64,000 nt of DNA from Maritimibacter alkaliphilus (GTDB lineage Bacteria; Pseudomonadota; Alphaproteobacteria; Rhodobacterales; Rhodobacteraceae), in assembly GCF_019801605.1 (NCBI RefSeq), contig NZ_JAHVIT010000001.1, forward strand, positions 1,550,001-1,614,000, given 5' to 3'. This document shows, piece after piece, positions 9,026-18,515 of this stretch (position 1 is the stretch's first letter; every line of letters starts with the position of its first letter). A program made the position numbers and the translations under genes. The notes beneath the pieces were generated by a model. It worked only from the letters and a program-made list of their open reading frames with translations. It ran no database searches and was not told the origin of the DNA.

Positions 9026-10081
9026 GTGACCCGCATCCTCGCCATTCTCACCGTCCGCAACGAGGCCGCCTTCCTGCTCGACTGGATCGCCCACCACCGT
9101 GCGGCGGGGATCACCGACATGCTCGTCTTCTCGAACGATTGCGAGGATGGCACCGATGTGCTGCTGGACCGGTTGCAGACGCGTGGCGTGCTGACCCATG
9201 TCCGCAACCCCGGCCCCTACGACAGCCGAGGCGTGCAGTTCACCGCCCTTCAGCGCGCCGAGCGGCATCCCCTTGTCGCGCAGGCGGACTGGTTGCTGCC
9301 CCTCGACGTGGACGAATTCGTCAACGTGAAGATCGGCAACCACAGCCTGCCCGCGCTGATCGAGGCCCTGCCCGAGGCCACGGCGATCACCCTGACATGG
9401 CGGCTCTTCGGCAATGCCGGCGAGATCCGGTATCGCGACGTCCCCGTGCCGCTGGCCTTTACAAGGGCCGCACCCGCGGTGCTCTACTGGCCCTGGCGCG
9501 CCGCGATGTTCAAGACGCTCTACCGCAATGACGGCAGCTACCGCCGCCTCGGCGTGCATCGTCCGCGCGGGCTGACGCCCGAGGGGGCCAGGGCCGTCCG
9601 CTGGTTCGATGGCCGCGGGCTGGAACTGGACGCGCAGTTCCACCGGCGGCGCATCTTCTCGAACTTCGGACGTGACAACTACGGGATGGTGCAACTCAAC
9701 CACTACCCCCTCGGCGCGATGGAGAGCTACCTGCTCAAGGCGGACCGGGGCCGTGCCGTGCACGGCGACGACCAGCTGGGCCTCGACTACTGGGTGGAGC
9801 GGAACTTCAACGACGCGGAAGACAGCTCAATCTCCGCCCTCGCCGGCCCGGCCCGGGACCTGCGCGCGGCGCTCATCGGAGACGCGGAGACCGCGCGTCT
9901 GCACCATGCCGCCGTCGCCTGGCGCCGGGCCCGCTTCGATCACCTGATGACACAGGAGCCCTATCGCGCCCTCATGGGCCGCCTGATGCTCTGCCCCCCG
10001 ACCCGGCCGCTCAGCCTCAAGCAGGCGCGGTTCCTGATCTCCCGCGGGACCCCGCCACAAGGTGCGGATGAGCCGAGTTGA
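9026..10081 (+). CDS. Glycosyltransferase family 2 (GT2_4-type)
   Basis: 351 residues. I chose the GTG at 9026 because AAGGAG sits 9 bp upstream and the protein then begins directly at the catalytic fold (TRILAILTVRNEAAFLLDW); the 223 bp before it stay open but encode Pro/Ala-rich sequence with no domain and probably form a leader. Motifs: FSNDCEDGTDVLLD, the metal motif DVDEF at about residue 94, and LNHYPLGAMESYLLKADRG. It is the third enzyme of this family in 5 kb. It is expected to be cytoplasmic and to act on surface glycan; the donor sugar is unknown. Confidence 0.84.
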   Translation: MTRILAILTVRNEAAFLLDWIAHHRAAGITDMLVFSNDCEDGTDVLLDRLQTRGVLTHVRNPGPYDSRGVQFTALQRAERHPLVAQADWLLPLDVDEFVNVKIGNHSLPALIEALPEATAITLTWRLFGNAGEIRYRDVPVPLAFTRAAPAVLYWPWRAAMFKTLYRNDGSYRRLGVHRPRGLTPEGARAVRWFDGRGLELDAQFHRRRIFSNFGRDNYGMVQLNHYPLGAMESYLLKADRGRAVHGDDQLGLDYWVERNFNDAEDSSISALAGPARDLRAALIGDAETARLHHAAVAWRRARFDHLMTQEPYRALMGRLMLCPPTRPLSLKQARFLISRGTPPQGADEPS

Positions 10082-10222
10082 CGCCACGACAACCATAGCT
10101 TGAATAAGGCCATCGGGCGGAGAAATCCCTTTGTGCCAACGAAATTTTGCCTGAATCGGAAACTATCCCTAGGCTCGCACGTGTCTGACGTGTCGCCGCC
10201 ACGCGACACAGGACGAGGAACA

Positions 10223-11197
10223 ATGAGACCCGACATGCAGGATATTCCCGAAGGCATCGATCACCCCCTGCCGAAAGACAGCCGTGCGGCCTGGATGCAG
10301 GCGCTCGAGCAGGTCGCCGAGGAGGCCGGCTACTTCGAACCGCTCGGAGAGCGCCACTTCGCCGCCTTCTGCGATGCCGGCACCAGCCTGCTCGTCACCT
10401 TCGAGACCACGGGCGGCATCGGCAGCCTGCATGAGGACGCCCGCCCCCTGGGCTGGCACCTGGTGGAACGGACCGGCTGGTCGCACCTGCTGATCGCCTG
10501 CAAGGAAGACACCTGGTTCCGGGCCGAGACGATCTATCGCTACATCGACCGGCTGATCGACGACGGGTTCTTCGAGGATTTCGAGGAGGTCGTGTTCTAC
10601 GGCGCCGGCCCCTGCGGCTATGCCGCCGCCGCCTATTCCGTGGCCGCCCCCGGGGCGCGGGTACTGGCGATCCAGCCGCAGGCCACGCTTGATCCGCGGA
10701 TCGCGGTCTGGGATGACCGGTTCACCGACATGCGCCGCACCGATTTCACCTCGCGCTACGGCTACGCCCCGGACATGCTGGAAGCCGCAGACAAGGCCTT
10801 CGTGATCTACGACCAGACAGAGGAGCTCGACGCGATGCACGCGGCGCTCTTCACCCGGCCCAATGTCACCAAGCTGCGGATGCGGCTGGCCGGAGATGCG
10901 CTGCAGACCGACCTGCTGGCCATGGGCACGCTGATCCCGCTGATCGAGGCGCTGATGCGCGACGAGCTGGACGAGGCCCGCTTTGCCCGCCTCTGGCGCG
11001 CCCGGCGCGACTACCCGCCCTACCTGCGCAACGTTCTGGCCGCCCTCGACGTGGACAACCGGCTGGAACTGGTGCGCGCCCTCTGCCGCAACGTGCTGGC
11101 CCGGATGAAGGCCCCGCGCTTCGCCCGCCGGCTGGAACGGCTGGAACGGCTCGACCACGACGCCCCCGAGATGGCCGAGGACCGCGAGGTCTGCTGA
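10223..11197 (+). CDS. Conserved alphaproteobacterial protein of uncertain function (often labelled PAPS reductase)
   Basis: 324 residues. The start is the ATG at 10223 behind GGACGAGG; an ATG at 10100 in the same frame would add 41 residues with no domain character. Visible landmarks are GWSHLLIACKEDTWFR, the segment FYGAGPCGYAAAAYSV (a strand-turn-helix like the nucleophile elbow of alpha/beta hydrolases) and IQPQATLDP. From memory, relatives in Rhodobacteraceae carry the name phosphoadenosine phosphosulfate reductase, but I see no cysteine motif of that enzyme, so the name should be treated with caution. It ends the first glycosyltransferase/sulfotransferase block on the same strand. A role in acyl or sugar-sulfate chemistry is only a guess. 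Confidence 0.7.
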   Translation: MRPDMQDIPEGIDHPLPKDSRAAWMQALEQVAEEAGYFEPLGERHFAAFCDAGTSLLVTFETTGGIGSLHEDARPLGWHLVERTGWSHLLIACKEDTWFRAETIYRYIDRLIDDGFFEDFEEVVFYGAGPCGYAAAAYSVAAPGARVLAIQPQATLDPRIAVWDDRFTDMRRTDFTSRYGYAPDMLEAADKAFVIYDQTEELDAMHAALFTRPNVTKLRMRLAGDALQTDLLAMGTLIPLIEALMRDELDEARFARLWRARRDYPPYLRNVLAALDVDNRLELVRALCRNVLARMKAPRFARRLERLERLDHDAPEMAEDREVC

Positions 11198-11452
11198 AAC
11201 CAGCCGCCGCGCACCCGACCCGGCAGGGCTCAAATCGAAGGCCCCGGCACGCCGCTTTCAAGGTCCCTTTCATGACCCCTGACATCGGGCCCCCGATACC
11301 GGGCGCAGGCCGGAACATCCGCCAGACCTGCGCCCGTTTCAGCACCATCCCCCGACGCGCCCGCGGCGAGAGCCCGCAACCGGCGTGCGCGCGGGGCCAA
11401 ACCGCCCGATAGACGCTGGCGTGCGCGGCGGACCTGTTGTAAGCGCGGGGCC

Positions 11453-12490
11453 ATGGACAGGATCACGCTTCGCCGCCCCGACGACTGGCACCTGCATCTG
11501 CGCGATGGCGAGATGCTCAAGGCCGTATTGCCCGAGACCGCGCGCCATTTCGCCCGCGCGATCATCATGCCGAACCTCGTGCCGCCGGTGGTCACCGGGG
11601 CGCAGGCCGCAAGCTATCGCGAGCGGATCATGGCCGCGCTGCCCGAGGGCATGAGCTTCGAGCCGCTGATGACGCTCTACCTGACCGAGGACACCGATCC
11701 GGCCGACGTGGCCGCGGCCCACGCCTCGGGCCTCGTGAAGGCGGTGAAGCTCTACCCTGCGGGCGCGACCACGAATTCGCACTCCGGCGTGCGCGACTTC
11801 GACAAGGTCCGTCCCGTCTTCGAGAAGATGGCCGAGATCGGCCTGCCGCTGTGCACCCACGGCGAGGTGACGGCGCATGAGGTCGACATCTTCGACCGCG
11901 AGGCCGTCTTCATCGAGACCGTGCTCGATCCGATCCGCCGCGCCACGCCCGGCCTGAAGGTCGTGATGGAACATATCACCACCTCCGACGCCGTGGACTA
12001 CGTCGCCGCGCACGAGAGCAACCTCGGCGCGACGATCACCACGCACCACCTGATGATCAACCGCAACCACATCCTCGTGGGCGGGATCAAACCGCATTAC
12101 TACTGCCTGCCGGTCGCCAAGCGCGCCTCCCACCAGGAGGCCCTGCGCAAGGCCGCGACCTCGGGCGATGCGCGCTACTTCCTCGGCACCGACAGCGCGC
12201 CGCATACCGATCCGAACAAGGAACAGGCCTGCGGCTGCGCCGGCTGCTTCACCGCCACGAACACCATGGCCCTGCTGGCCCATGTCTTCGAGGAGGAGAA
12301 CGCGCTCGACCGCCTCGAAGGCTTCGCCTCGCTCCACGGCCCCGCCTTCTACGGCCTGCCGGTGAACGACGGCACGCTGACGCTGGCCAAGGGCACCGCG
12401 CGCTCCCTCGCCGGCAAGCTCGCCACCGGCGAAGGCCCCGTGACCCATTTCGACCCCGGCCACCCGATCAACTGGGACGTGGTCGGCTGA
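11453..12490 (+). CDS. pyrC: Dihydroorotase
   Basis: 345 residues, the usual length for the short class II type. It catalyses the reversible cyclisation of carbamoyl-aspartate to dihydroorotate in pyrimidine synthesis. The zinc-binding HLHLRDG motif is at the N-terminus ([13 protein letters not shown]), and the remaining ligands appear in [22 protein letters not shown] and the C-terminal GTDSAPH. The gene is followed after 172 bp by pyrE, so two steps of the same pathway are adjacent. The 255-bp leader (11198-11452) shows no clear signal to me. Confidence 0.96.
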   Translation: MDRITLRRPDDWHLHLRDGEMLKAVLPETARHFARAIIMPNLVPPVVTGAQAASYRERIMAALPEGMSFEPLMTLYLTEDTDPADVAAAHASGLVKAVKLYPAGATTNSHSGVRDFDKVRPVFEKMAEIGLPLCTHGEVTAHEVDIFDREAVFIETVLDPIRRATPGLKVVMEHITTSDAVDYVAAHESNLGATITTHHLMINRNHILVGGIKPHYYCLPVAKRASHQEALRKAATSGDARYFLGTDSAPHTDPNKEQACGCAGCFTATNTMALLAHVFEEENALDRLEGFASLHGPAFYGLPVNDGTLTLAKGTARSLAGKLATGEGPVTHFDPGHPINWDVVG

Positions 12491-12493
12491 TGC

Positions 12494-12635
12494 ATTTCCG
12501 TTTCGAAAATATCCCCGCCGGAGGCTTGAAATCTCTGCGCACCCCCTCCGGCCGGAACCCCGGCCGCGAAGACGCGCAAGAGAGCCGAAGCTGCGCTTCG
12601 GAAGCCTCCGGCGGGGATATTTGGAAAACGGAAAT
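12494..12635. repeat. Paired 34-bp inverted repeats with two inner hairpins between pyrC and pyrE
   Basis: Left arm 12494-12527 and right arm 12602-12635 are near-perfect reverse complements. Each contains the exact 18-bp core CCTCCGGCGGGGATATTT (12605-12622 on plus, 12507-12524 on minus) plus a locus-specific extension ATTTCCGTTT. Between them lie two small hairpins: 12549-12555 with 12560-12566, and 12585-12591 with 12595-12601. The structure looks like a REPIN-type intergenic element or an RNA processing/termination structure; which one is not known. Confidence 0.85.
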
Positions 12636-12662
12636 CGACGAGAGATCTCAAGGAGACATGCG

Positions 12663-13343
12663 ATGATCCCTTCCTCCTATCCGTCGCAAGAGGAAATCGC
12701 CCGGCTGACCGCGGGCATGCTGCTGGATATCCAGGCGGTGCACTTCAATTCGGACGAGCCCTATATCTATGCCTCCGGCAAGCCGGGCCCGACCTATATC
12801 GACTGCCGCAAGCTGATCTCCTTCCCGCGCATCCGCTCGACGCTGATGGACTTCCTCGCCATGACCGTCATGCGCAACGCGGGTCTCGAGGCCTTCGACA
12901 ACGTCGCGGGCGGCGAGACGGCGGGCATCCCCTTCGCGGCCCTTGTGGCCGAGCGGATGTCGCTGCCCATGACCTACGTGCGCAAGAAGCCCAAGGGCTA
13001 TGGCCGCAATGCCCGGATCGAGGGCGCCATGTCCGAGGGCGAGCGCGTGCTGCTGGTCGAGGATCTCACCACCGACGGCGGCTCGAAGATCTCCTTCGTG
13101 AACGCGATCCGCGACACCGGCGCCTCCTGCGCCCATACGGCGGTGATCTTCTACTATGGCATCTTCCCGCAGACCGAAAAGGTCCTGGGCGATCACGGCG
13201 TCAGCCTGCACTACCTCTGCACCTGGTGGGACGTGCTGGCCGAGGCACGGCGCCGCAAGGCCTTCTCCGAGGAGACGCTGAACGAGGTCGAGGCCTTCCT
13301 GAACGACCCCACCGGCTGGCAGGACGCAAGGATGCAGGCCTGA
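12663..13343 (+). CDS. pyrE: Orotate phosphoribosyltransferase
   Basis: 226 residues from the ATG at 12663, with AAGGAG seven bases upstream. It makes orotidine 5'-phosphate from orotate and PRPP. The PRPP-binding motif is [14 protein letters not shown], and the catalytic loop region with [17 protein letters not shown] is intact; [17 protein letters not shown] matches the orotate-side N-terminal segment. It follows pyrC, and the inverted-repeat element lies in the intervening spacer. Confidence 0.96.
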   Translation: MIPSSYPSQEEIARLTAGMLLDIQAVHFNSDEPYIYASGKPGPTYIDCRKLISFPRIRSTLMDFLAMTVMRNAGLEAFDNVAGGETAGIPFAALVAERMSLPMTYVRKKPKGYGRNARIEGAMSEGERVLLVEDLTTDGGSKISFVNAIRDTGASCAHTAVIFYYGIFPQTEKVLGDHGVSLHYLCTWWDVLAEARRRKAFSEETLNEVEAFLNDPTGWQDARMQA

Positions 13344-13478
13344 ACAGCCCGCCCCGCGCGGTGCCACGATTCGGTCCTCCAAGAACGTCGGGCCCAAGGA
13401 TTCGGGCCGCGAAGCGGACAGGGGCGGCCCCGGACGCCCCACGGGACGCCCCGAGGCACGCCCCGCACGGAGATTGAC

Positions 13479-13511
13479 ACACCCCCTGCCCAAGCCATGG
13501 GCGGGGGGTGT
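13479..13511 (+). terminator. Strong hairpin downstream of pyrE, probable terminator
   Basis: Arms 13479-13492 and 13498-13511 pair over 14 positions with one G-T wobble around a 5-nt loop. Only a short pyrimidine run (TGCTTTCC) follows. Confidence 0.55.
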
Positions 13512-13571
13512 TGCTTTCCGGCGACCTCCCGCCGGAGCCCTAGCGGAGGCCTGCTCAAATTCTCCGAAATC

Positions 13572-13601
13572 TTGACGGATGGGGCCGATGCGGCGCAAGA
13601 T
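13572..13601 (+). promoter_or_regulatory. Candidate dnaB promoter
   Basis: TTGACG at 13572-13577, an 18-bp spacer, then CAAGAT at 13596-13601. The -10 is weak. It stands 15 bp before the DnaA-box-like sites, so a start near 13608 would place those sites in the early transcribed region. Confidence 0.4.
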
Positions 13602-13615
13602 GTTGCGACGGCAAG

Positions 13616-13658
13616 TTATGCACAGGTTATGCACAGGCGGTCCACAGGGTTATCCCGA
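13616..13658 (+). promoter_or_regulatory. Tandem DnaA-box-like sequences upstream of dnaB
   Basis: TTATGCACA occurs twice, at 13616-13624 and 13627-13635, exactly 11 bp apart (one helical turn); both match the consensus TTATNCACA. A degenerate third copy, TTATCCCGA, is at 13650-13658, after a TCCACAGG segment. Binding by DnaA to control dnaB expression is an inference. Confidence 0.6.
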
Positions 13659-13831
13659 TTGCGGTGCACCGGGCCCTTGGCCTATGACGAAGACCCGGCA
13701 GGGCGCGACCCGGTGCGACAGCACCGGCCAACGGCGCGGCGGGTCCGGCAGGGGACGCCGGAAGACGATCCTTGGGGACAAGACCGCGGCACGGGCAGTG
13801 CCCGCGGCAGGCGAGCGACAGCGGAACAGGC

Positions 13832-15334
13832 ATGAACCAGAACACCTTCGATCCGACGGGCAGCGAGGCAGCGGGCAACGTGGAGGCCGCGGCCGTCGAT
13901 CCGATGCCCCATTCCATCGAGGCCGAACAGCAGTTGCTGGGCGCGATCCTCACCAACAACGATGTCTACGACAAGGTGGCACAGGTCATCGGGCCGAAGC
14001 ATTTCTACGACCCCCTCCATGCGCGGATCTTCGAGATCGCGGCCGCCCGGATCGCCAAGAACAACCTCGCCTCGCCGGTCACGCTGAAGGCCTTCCTCGA
14101 GGATGACGAGGGGCTGAAGGAAGTGGGCGGCCCCGCCTATCTCGTGCGGCTCGCCGGCTCCGCCGTGGCGGCCTACGCGGTGCGCGACTACGCCCAGATG
14201 ATCTATGACATGGCGATCCGCCGCCAGCTCATCGGGCTGGGCCGCGACATCGAGGCCAAGGCCACCAAGGTCGAGGTGCAGAACGACCCGCGCGATCAGA
14301 TCGTCCAGGCGGAACAGGCGCTCTACAAGCTCTCCGAGCAGGGCTCGACCGAGAGCGGCTTCGTCTCCTTCCTGCGCGCCGTGACCGATGCGGTGAACGT
14401 GGCCAACGCCGCCTACCAGCGCGAAGGCGGCCTTGCCGGGGTCTCGACCGGGCTCATCGACATGGACAAGAAGCTGGGCGGCCTGCACCCCTCGGACCTT
14501 CTGATCCTCGCCGGGCGCCCCTCGATGGGGAAAACCTCGCTCGCCACCAACATCGCCTTCAACGTGGCCAAGGCCTATCGCCGGGGCACCAAGCCCGACG
14601 GGCAGGAAGGCACGATCGAAGGCGGCGTCGTGGGCTTCTACTCGCTCGAGATGTCGGCCGAGCAGCTGGCCGCGCGTATCCTCTCCGAGGCCGCCGAAGT
14701 GCCCTCGGAGCAGATCCGCCGCGGTGACATGACCGAGACCGAGTTCCGCCGCTTCGTGGAGGCCGCCAAGTCGCTGGAGGCCTGCCCGCTCTTCATCGAC
14801 GACACCCCCGCGATTCCGATCGCGCAGCTGGCGGCGCGGGCGCGGCGGCTGAAGCGGACCCATGGCCTCGACCTGCTGATCGTGGACTACCTGCAGCTGG
14901 TGCGCGGCACCGCCGACAACCGGGTGCAGGAGATCGCCGAGATCTCGATGGGTCTCAAGGCCATCGCGAAGGAGCTCAACATCCCCGTCATCGCGCTGTC
15001 CCAGCTGTCGCGGACGGTGGAAAGCCGAGACGACAAACGCCCGCAGCTGTCGGACCTTCGGGAATCGGGCTCGATCGAGCAGGATGCCGACGTGGTCATG
15101 TTCGTGTTCCGCGAGGAATACTACGTGGAGCGGGAAAAGCCCTCCGACGACAAGCTGGACGAGATCGCCGCCTGGCAGGAGCGGATGAGCCGCCTGCACG
15201 GCAAGGCCGAGGTGATCATCGGCAAGCAGCGTCACGGTCCCATCGGCTCGGTCGAGCTGAGCTTCGAGGGCCGCTTCACCCGCTTCGGCAACCTCGCGAA
15301 ACAGTGGCAGGAAGGCGGCGACGAGGGCTTCTGA
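13832..15334 (+). CDS. dnaB: Replicative DNA helicase
   Basis: 500 residues, typical for DnaB. Start ATG 13832 gives the usual short acidic N-terminus before PHSIEAEQQLLGAIL. The N-terminal helical domain is followed by the RecA-like motor domain with Walker A AGRPSMGKTS (residues 227-236), LLIVDYLQL as Walker B, and SQLSRTVESRDDKRP with the arginine-rich H4-type region. It unwinds DNA ahead of the replisome as a hexamer. DnaA-box-like sites lie about 200 bp upstream, unusual for this gene and possibly regulatory. Confidence 0.97.
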   Translation: MNQNTFDPTGSEAAGNVEAAAVDPMPHSIEAEQQLLGAILTNNDVYDKVAQVIGPKHFYDPLHARIFEIAAARIAKNNLASPVTLKAFLEDDEGLKEVGGPAYLVRLAGSAVAAYAVRDYAQMIYDMAIRRQLIGLGRDIEAKATKVEVQNDPRDQIVQAEQALYKLSEQGSTESGFVSFLRAVTDAVNVANAAYQREGGLAGVSTGLIDMDKKLGGLHPSDLLILAGRPSMGKTSLATNIAFNVAKAYRRGTKPDGQEGTIEGGVVGFYSLEMSAEQLAARILSEAAEVPSEQIRRGDMTETEFRRFVEAAKSLEACPLFIDDTPAIPIAQLAARARRLKRTHGLDLLIVDYLQLVRGTADNRVQEIAEISMGLKAIAKELNIPVIALSQLSRTVESRDDKRPQLSDLRESGSIEQDADVVMFVFREEYYVEREKPSDDKLDEIAAWQERMSRLHGKAEVIIGKQRHGPIGSVELSFEGRFTRFGNLAKQWQEGGDEGF

Positions 15335-15372
15335 TCGAAGATCACCCCGCAAGACACTGCCAAAAAATGGAA

Positions 15373-15405
15373 AACCGCCCCGGACCGAAAGCCCCGTGGG
15401 CGGTT
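15373..15405. terminator. Hairpin between dnaB and the DUF1194 gene
   Basis: AACCGCCC (15373-15380) pairs with GGGCGGTT (15398-15405). The T-rich side is on the minus strand (TTTTCCATTTTTT), so it would terminate leftward transcription better than dnaB itself; no minus-strand gene needs it here. Confidence 0.4.
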
Positions 15406-15544
15406 AACTGTCTCTCAGGGGTCCTGTGCGAGGCTTGGAGCATCCGCCTCTCCCTGCTCCGGAATCGCGCAAATGGTCATCACCTTTTCGTGCAGATGTC
15501 ACTTTTCGTTTACGTTTGGTCAGCTTCGGGCGGACACTGGTGTC

Positions 15545-16522
15545 ATGCGAAAAATCGGTGTGATGCTTCTTTCTCTCCTGGGAACGTTGCCGCTCATGGC
15601 GCAGGCCCAGGACGACTGGCGCAATTCGGTGGAAGTCGACGTCGAATTGCTGCTGCTGGTCGATGTGTCCCGGTCCATGTCCCCCCGGGAACTCGACATC
15701 CAGCGTCGCGGCTATGCCGCGGCCCTGACCTCCGATGCGGTGCTGGGCGTCATCGGGGACGGTTTCATCGGCAATATCGCGGTCGCCTACGTGGAGTGGG
15801 CCGGCGACGGCAACCAGCGCGTCGTGGCCGACTGGCAGGTGCTGCGGACCCGCGAAGATGCCGAGGCCTTCGCCGGCATCATCCTCAGCCACACGCTGCC
15901 CGGGATGCGGCGCACCTCGATTGCCTCGGCGCTGCGCAACGGCGCACTGATGTTCGACGGCAACGGCTACATCGGGCTGCGACAGGTGATCGACATCTCC
16001 GGCGACGGGCCCAACAACGAGGGCGGCGCGGTCACCGTGGCCCGCGATGCGGCACTGGCCCGCGGGATCGTGGTGAACGGTCTGCCGCTCATGACCCGCG
16101 AGGGGATCGGCGGCCAGTGGCACCTGGAGGACCTCGACAAGTACTATGCCGCCTGCGTGATCGGCGGGCCCGGGGCCTTCGTGGTGCCGGTGACCGAATG
16201 GGCGAGCTTCGGGGATGCGGTGCAGCGCAAGCTGGTGATGGAGATCTCGGGCCTGGTGCCCGAGGCTCCGCAGTTTGCCCGCGCCACGCCTGAAAACGGG
16301 CCTGAAAACGTGCCTGAAAACGGGCCTGCAAATCTGCCCGAAACGATAGGGGGCACCCTGCCCGTCCCCGGCACCGGGCGCGCCAGTCGTGGCTGGCCCC
16401 TGCCCGAGGCGCTGACCGGCGCGCCCCTGCGCCCGGCACAATATGCCACCGCCGACGGCGGCTATGACTGCCTCGTGGGGGAGAAGATCTGGCAACGCTA
16501 CCGGGACGGCTGGGAGCCGTAG
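15545..16522 (+). CDS. DUF1194 family VWA-type exported protein
   Basis: 325 residues. Start ATG 15545 gives a clean signal peptide ([21 protein letters not shown]) with cleavage near residue 22; an in-frame ATG 72 bp upstream would bury it. The mature part begins with a VWA-like strand and metal motif [11 protein letters not shown] (D40, S42, S44), as in the DUF1194 family of alphaproteobacteria. The remaining fold ([12 protein letters not shown]) fits the second metal-site loop. Near the C-terminus there is a short Pro-Glu-Asn-Gly repeat. No enzymatic role is known; a periplasmic protein-protein interaction role is likely. Confidence 0.85.
   Translation: MRKIGVMLLSLLGTLPLMAQAQDDWRNSVEVDVELLLLVDVSRSMSPRELDIQRRGYAAALTSDAVLGVIGDGFIGNIAVAYVEWAGDGNQRVVADWQVLRTREDAEAFAGIILSHTLPGMRRTSIASALRNGALMFDGNGYIGLRQVIDISGDGPNNEGGAVTVARDAALARGIVVNGLPLMTREGIGGQWHLEDLDKYYAACVIGGPGAFVVPVTEWASFGDAVQRKLVMEISGLVPEAPQFARATPENGPENVPENGPANLPETIGGTLPVPGTGRASRGWPLPEALTGAPLRPAQYATADGGYDCLVGEKIWQRYRDGWEP
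16289..16336 (+). repeat. 12-bp tandem repeat in the DUF1194 gene, four units
   Basis: CCTGAAAACGGG at 16289-16300, near-identical copies at 16301 and 16313, and a diverged fourth at 16325-16336, encoding [16 protein letters not shown]. It is an in-frame linker repeat. Confidence 0.85.
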
Positions 16523-16689
16523 GGCGCAGGCCCCGCACCCGGAGCAGCGCTGCGGCGGGCACATGCGCCGCATCACCGCCTCACCTGCGATCAAGATCGC
16601 GGCACCCACCCGCCTGCCGCATGGCACCCTGTCGCCCGCTGGCGGAACTTCCCCTTGCGCCGCTCCGCGCGGAGGGCCAAAAGACCTCC

Positions 16690-17733
16690 ATGAGCACTGG
16701 AACGCTGACCATCGACCTCGACGCGCTCGCTCGCAACTGGCGTGCGCTGGATGCCCTCTCTGCCGGACCTGTCGAGACCGGCGCCGTGGTGAAGGGCAAC
16801 GGATATGGCATGGGGGCGGCTCAGGTCGCCACGGCCCTCGCGCGCGCAGGCGCCCGCAAGTTCTTCATCGCCACCGTCGAGGAAGGCGCTGCCGTCCGGC
16901 AGGCGCTTGGCGACGGCCCCGAGATCGGCGTCTTCTCCGGCCATATGGCGGGCGACACCGCGATGATCCGCGAGCTGAAACTGGTCCCGATGATCAACTC
17001 CATCGACCAGATGCTGCGCCACGTGGAATCCCTGCCGGGCCATCCCTTCGGCATCCAGCTCGACAGCGGCATGAACCGCCTGGGCATGGAGGCCGCCGAA
17101 TGGGCGGCGCTCCGCGACATCGCGCTGCAGCAGAACCCGCGTCTCATCATGTCGCACCTCGCCTGCGCGGATGAGCCCGACCATCCGATGAACGCGCATC
17201 AGCTCAAGAATTTCAAGGAGATGACCGAAGGTCTCTCGGTCCCGCGCTCGCTCGCGGCCACCGGTGGCATCCTGCTGGGCCCGGACTACCACTTCGACGT
17301 GACCCGCGCGGGCGTCGGCATGTACGGCGGCCTGCCCTTTGCCGCGGCCGAGAATGTCATCACCCTCGACCTGCCGGTGATCCAGACCCGCGAGGTCCAG
17401 CCCGGCGAGACGGTTGGATACGGCAACACCTGGACCGCCGGGGCCCCCGCAAAGATCGCGACGCTGTCGGCCGGCTATGCCGATGGCCTGCACCGGGCCT
17501 TTGCCCTGGGCGCCAATGTCTATGCAGGCGACATCCCCTGCCCGCTGCGCGGCCGGATCTCCATGGACCTGATCACCGCCGAGGTCACCCACCTCGAGAC
17601 CGTGCCCGAGGTCCTCACCCTGATGGGCCCGCAGCAGAACACCGACGTGCTGGCCGATCTGGGCGGCACCATCGGCTACGAGCTCTTCACCGCCCTCGGG
17701 GCCCGCTACAAGCGGCAGTACCTCGGCGCATGA
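16690..17733 (+). CDS. alr: Alanine racemase
   Basis: 347 residues, start ATG 16690. It interconverts L- and D-alanine for peptidoglycan using pyridoxal phosphate. The cofactor lysine is K35 in [11 protein letters not shown] and the second catalytic residue is Y244 in VGYGNTW; GRISMDL and the C-terminal [17 protein letters not shown] are standard. The stop overlaps the start of the mlaE-like gene as ATGA, so the three genes alr-mlaE-mlaF are translationally coupled. The linkage ties wall-precursor and envelope-lipid functions. Confidence 0.95.
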   Translation: MSTGTLTIDLDALARNWRALDALSAGPVETGAVVKGNGYGMGAAQVATALARAGARKFFIATVEEGAAVRQALGDGPEIGVFSGHMAGDTAMIRELKLVPMINSIDQMLRHVESLPGHPFGIQLDSGMNRLGMEAAEWAALRDIALQQNPRLIMSHLACADEPDHPMNAHQLKNFKEMTEGLSVPRSLAATGGILLGPDYHFDVTRAGVGMYGGLPFAAAENVITLDLPVIQTREVQPGETVGYGNTWTAGAPAKIATLSAGYADGLHRAFALGANVYAGDIPCPLRGRISMDLITAEVTHLETVPEVLTLMGPQQNTDVLADLGGTIGYELFTALGARYKRQYLGA

Positions 17734-18515
17734 GTGTGATCGCGCATCTACTGGCGGGGATCGGTCGCCGGGTCCTCGCGGCCCTCGCCACCATCGGGCG
17801 CGTGGTGCTGTTCACCGCGCGTGCCTTCAGCCACATGCTGCGCCCGCCCTTCTACGGGCGTGAACTCCTCAACGCGCTGCTCCACATCGGCTGGCTCTCG
17901 CTGCCCGTTGTGGGGATGACCGCGATCTTCACCGGTGCGGCGCTCGCGCTGCAGATCTACGCCGGCGGCTCGCGCTTCGATGCGCAGGCCGTGGTGCCGC
18001 AGATCGTGGCGCTCGGCATCGTGCGCGAGTTGGGGCCGGTGCTGGTGGGGCTGATGATCGCCGCCCGGGTCACCTCCTCCATCGCGGCCGAAATCGCGAC
18101 CATGAAGGTGACCGAGCAGATCGACGCGCTCACCACCCTCTCGACCCATCCGATGAAATACCTCGTGGCACCCCGGGTGCTGGCGGCGCTGATCTGCGTG
18201 CCGCTGCTGGTGGGCCTCGGCGACATCATCGGCATCCTCGGCGGCTACACCGTCGCGGTGAACAACCTCGACTTCAACGGCGCGGTCTACATCCGCAACA
18301 CGGTCGACTTCCTCGAACCGCTCGACGTGATCTCCTCGCTGGTCAAGGGCGCGGTCTTCGGCGTCATCGCGGCGACCATGGGCTGCTACGCCGGCATGCA
18401 GTCGGGCCGTGGCGCGCAGGGCGTGGGCCGGGCGACGAAATCCTCGGTCGAGGCGGCCTCGGTGCTGATCCTCGCCGCCAACGTGGCGCTGACGGGGGCC
18501 TTCTTCTCGATATGA
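17730..18515 (+). CDS. mlaE: MlaE-type ABC transporter permease
   Basis: 261 residues, four to five hydrophobic membrane segments, with the family signature around [39 protein letters not shown]. It forms the inner-membrane part of a lipid transporter that maintains outer-membrane asymmetry. It overlaps alr upstream and the ATPase gene downstream, both as ATGA. The substrate-binding MlaD (MCE) gene that normally follows is not in this stretch, so either it lies elsewhere or this pair serves a different MCE protein. Confidence 0.88.
   Translation: MSVIAHLLAGIGRRVLAALATIGRVVLFTARAFSHMLRPPFYGRELLNALLHIGWLSLPVVGMTAIFTGAALALQIYAGGSRFDAQAVVPQIVALGIVRELGPVLVGLMIAARVTSSIAAEIATMKVTEQIDALTTLSTHPMKYLVAPRVLAALICVPLLVGLGDIIGILGGYTVAVNNLDFNGAVYIRNTVDFLEPLDVISSLVKGAVFGVIAATMGCYAGMQSGRGAQGVGRATKSSVEAASVLILAANVALTGAFFSI

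Larger units (their letters stand above)
13344..13831. other. 488-bp intergenic region between pyrE and dnaB
   Basis: Holds a strong hairpin after pyrE (13479-13511), a candidate promoter (13572-13601) and DnaA-box-like repeats (13616-13658), each listed separately. The last 170 bp before dnaB form a GC-rich leader in which I see no convincing gene. Confidence 0.7.

Noticed and set aside
10223-11197. PAPS reductase identity, tempting next to sulfotransferases
   Set aside because: No cysteine motif of PAPS reductases is present; the gene is reported as a conserved protein of uncertain function.
13616-13658. Chromosomal replication origin at the DnaA-box-like cluster
   Set aside because: There are only two good boxes, no AT-rich unwinding region and no dnaA, dnaN or parAB gene nearby; a regulatory site is the simpler reading.
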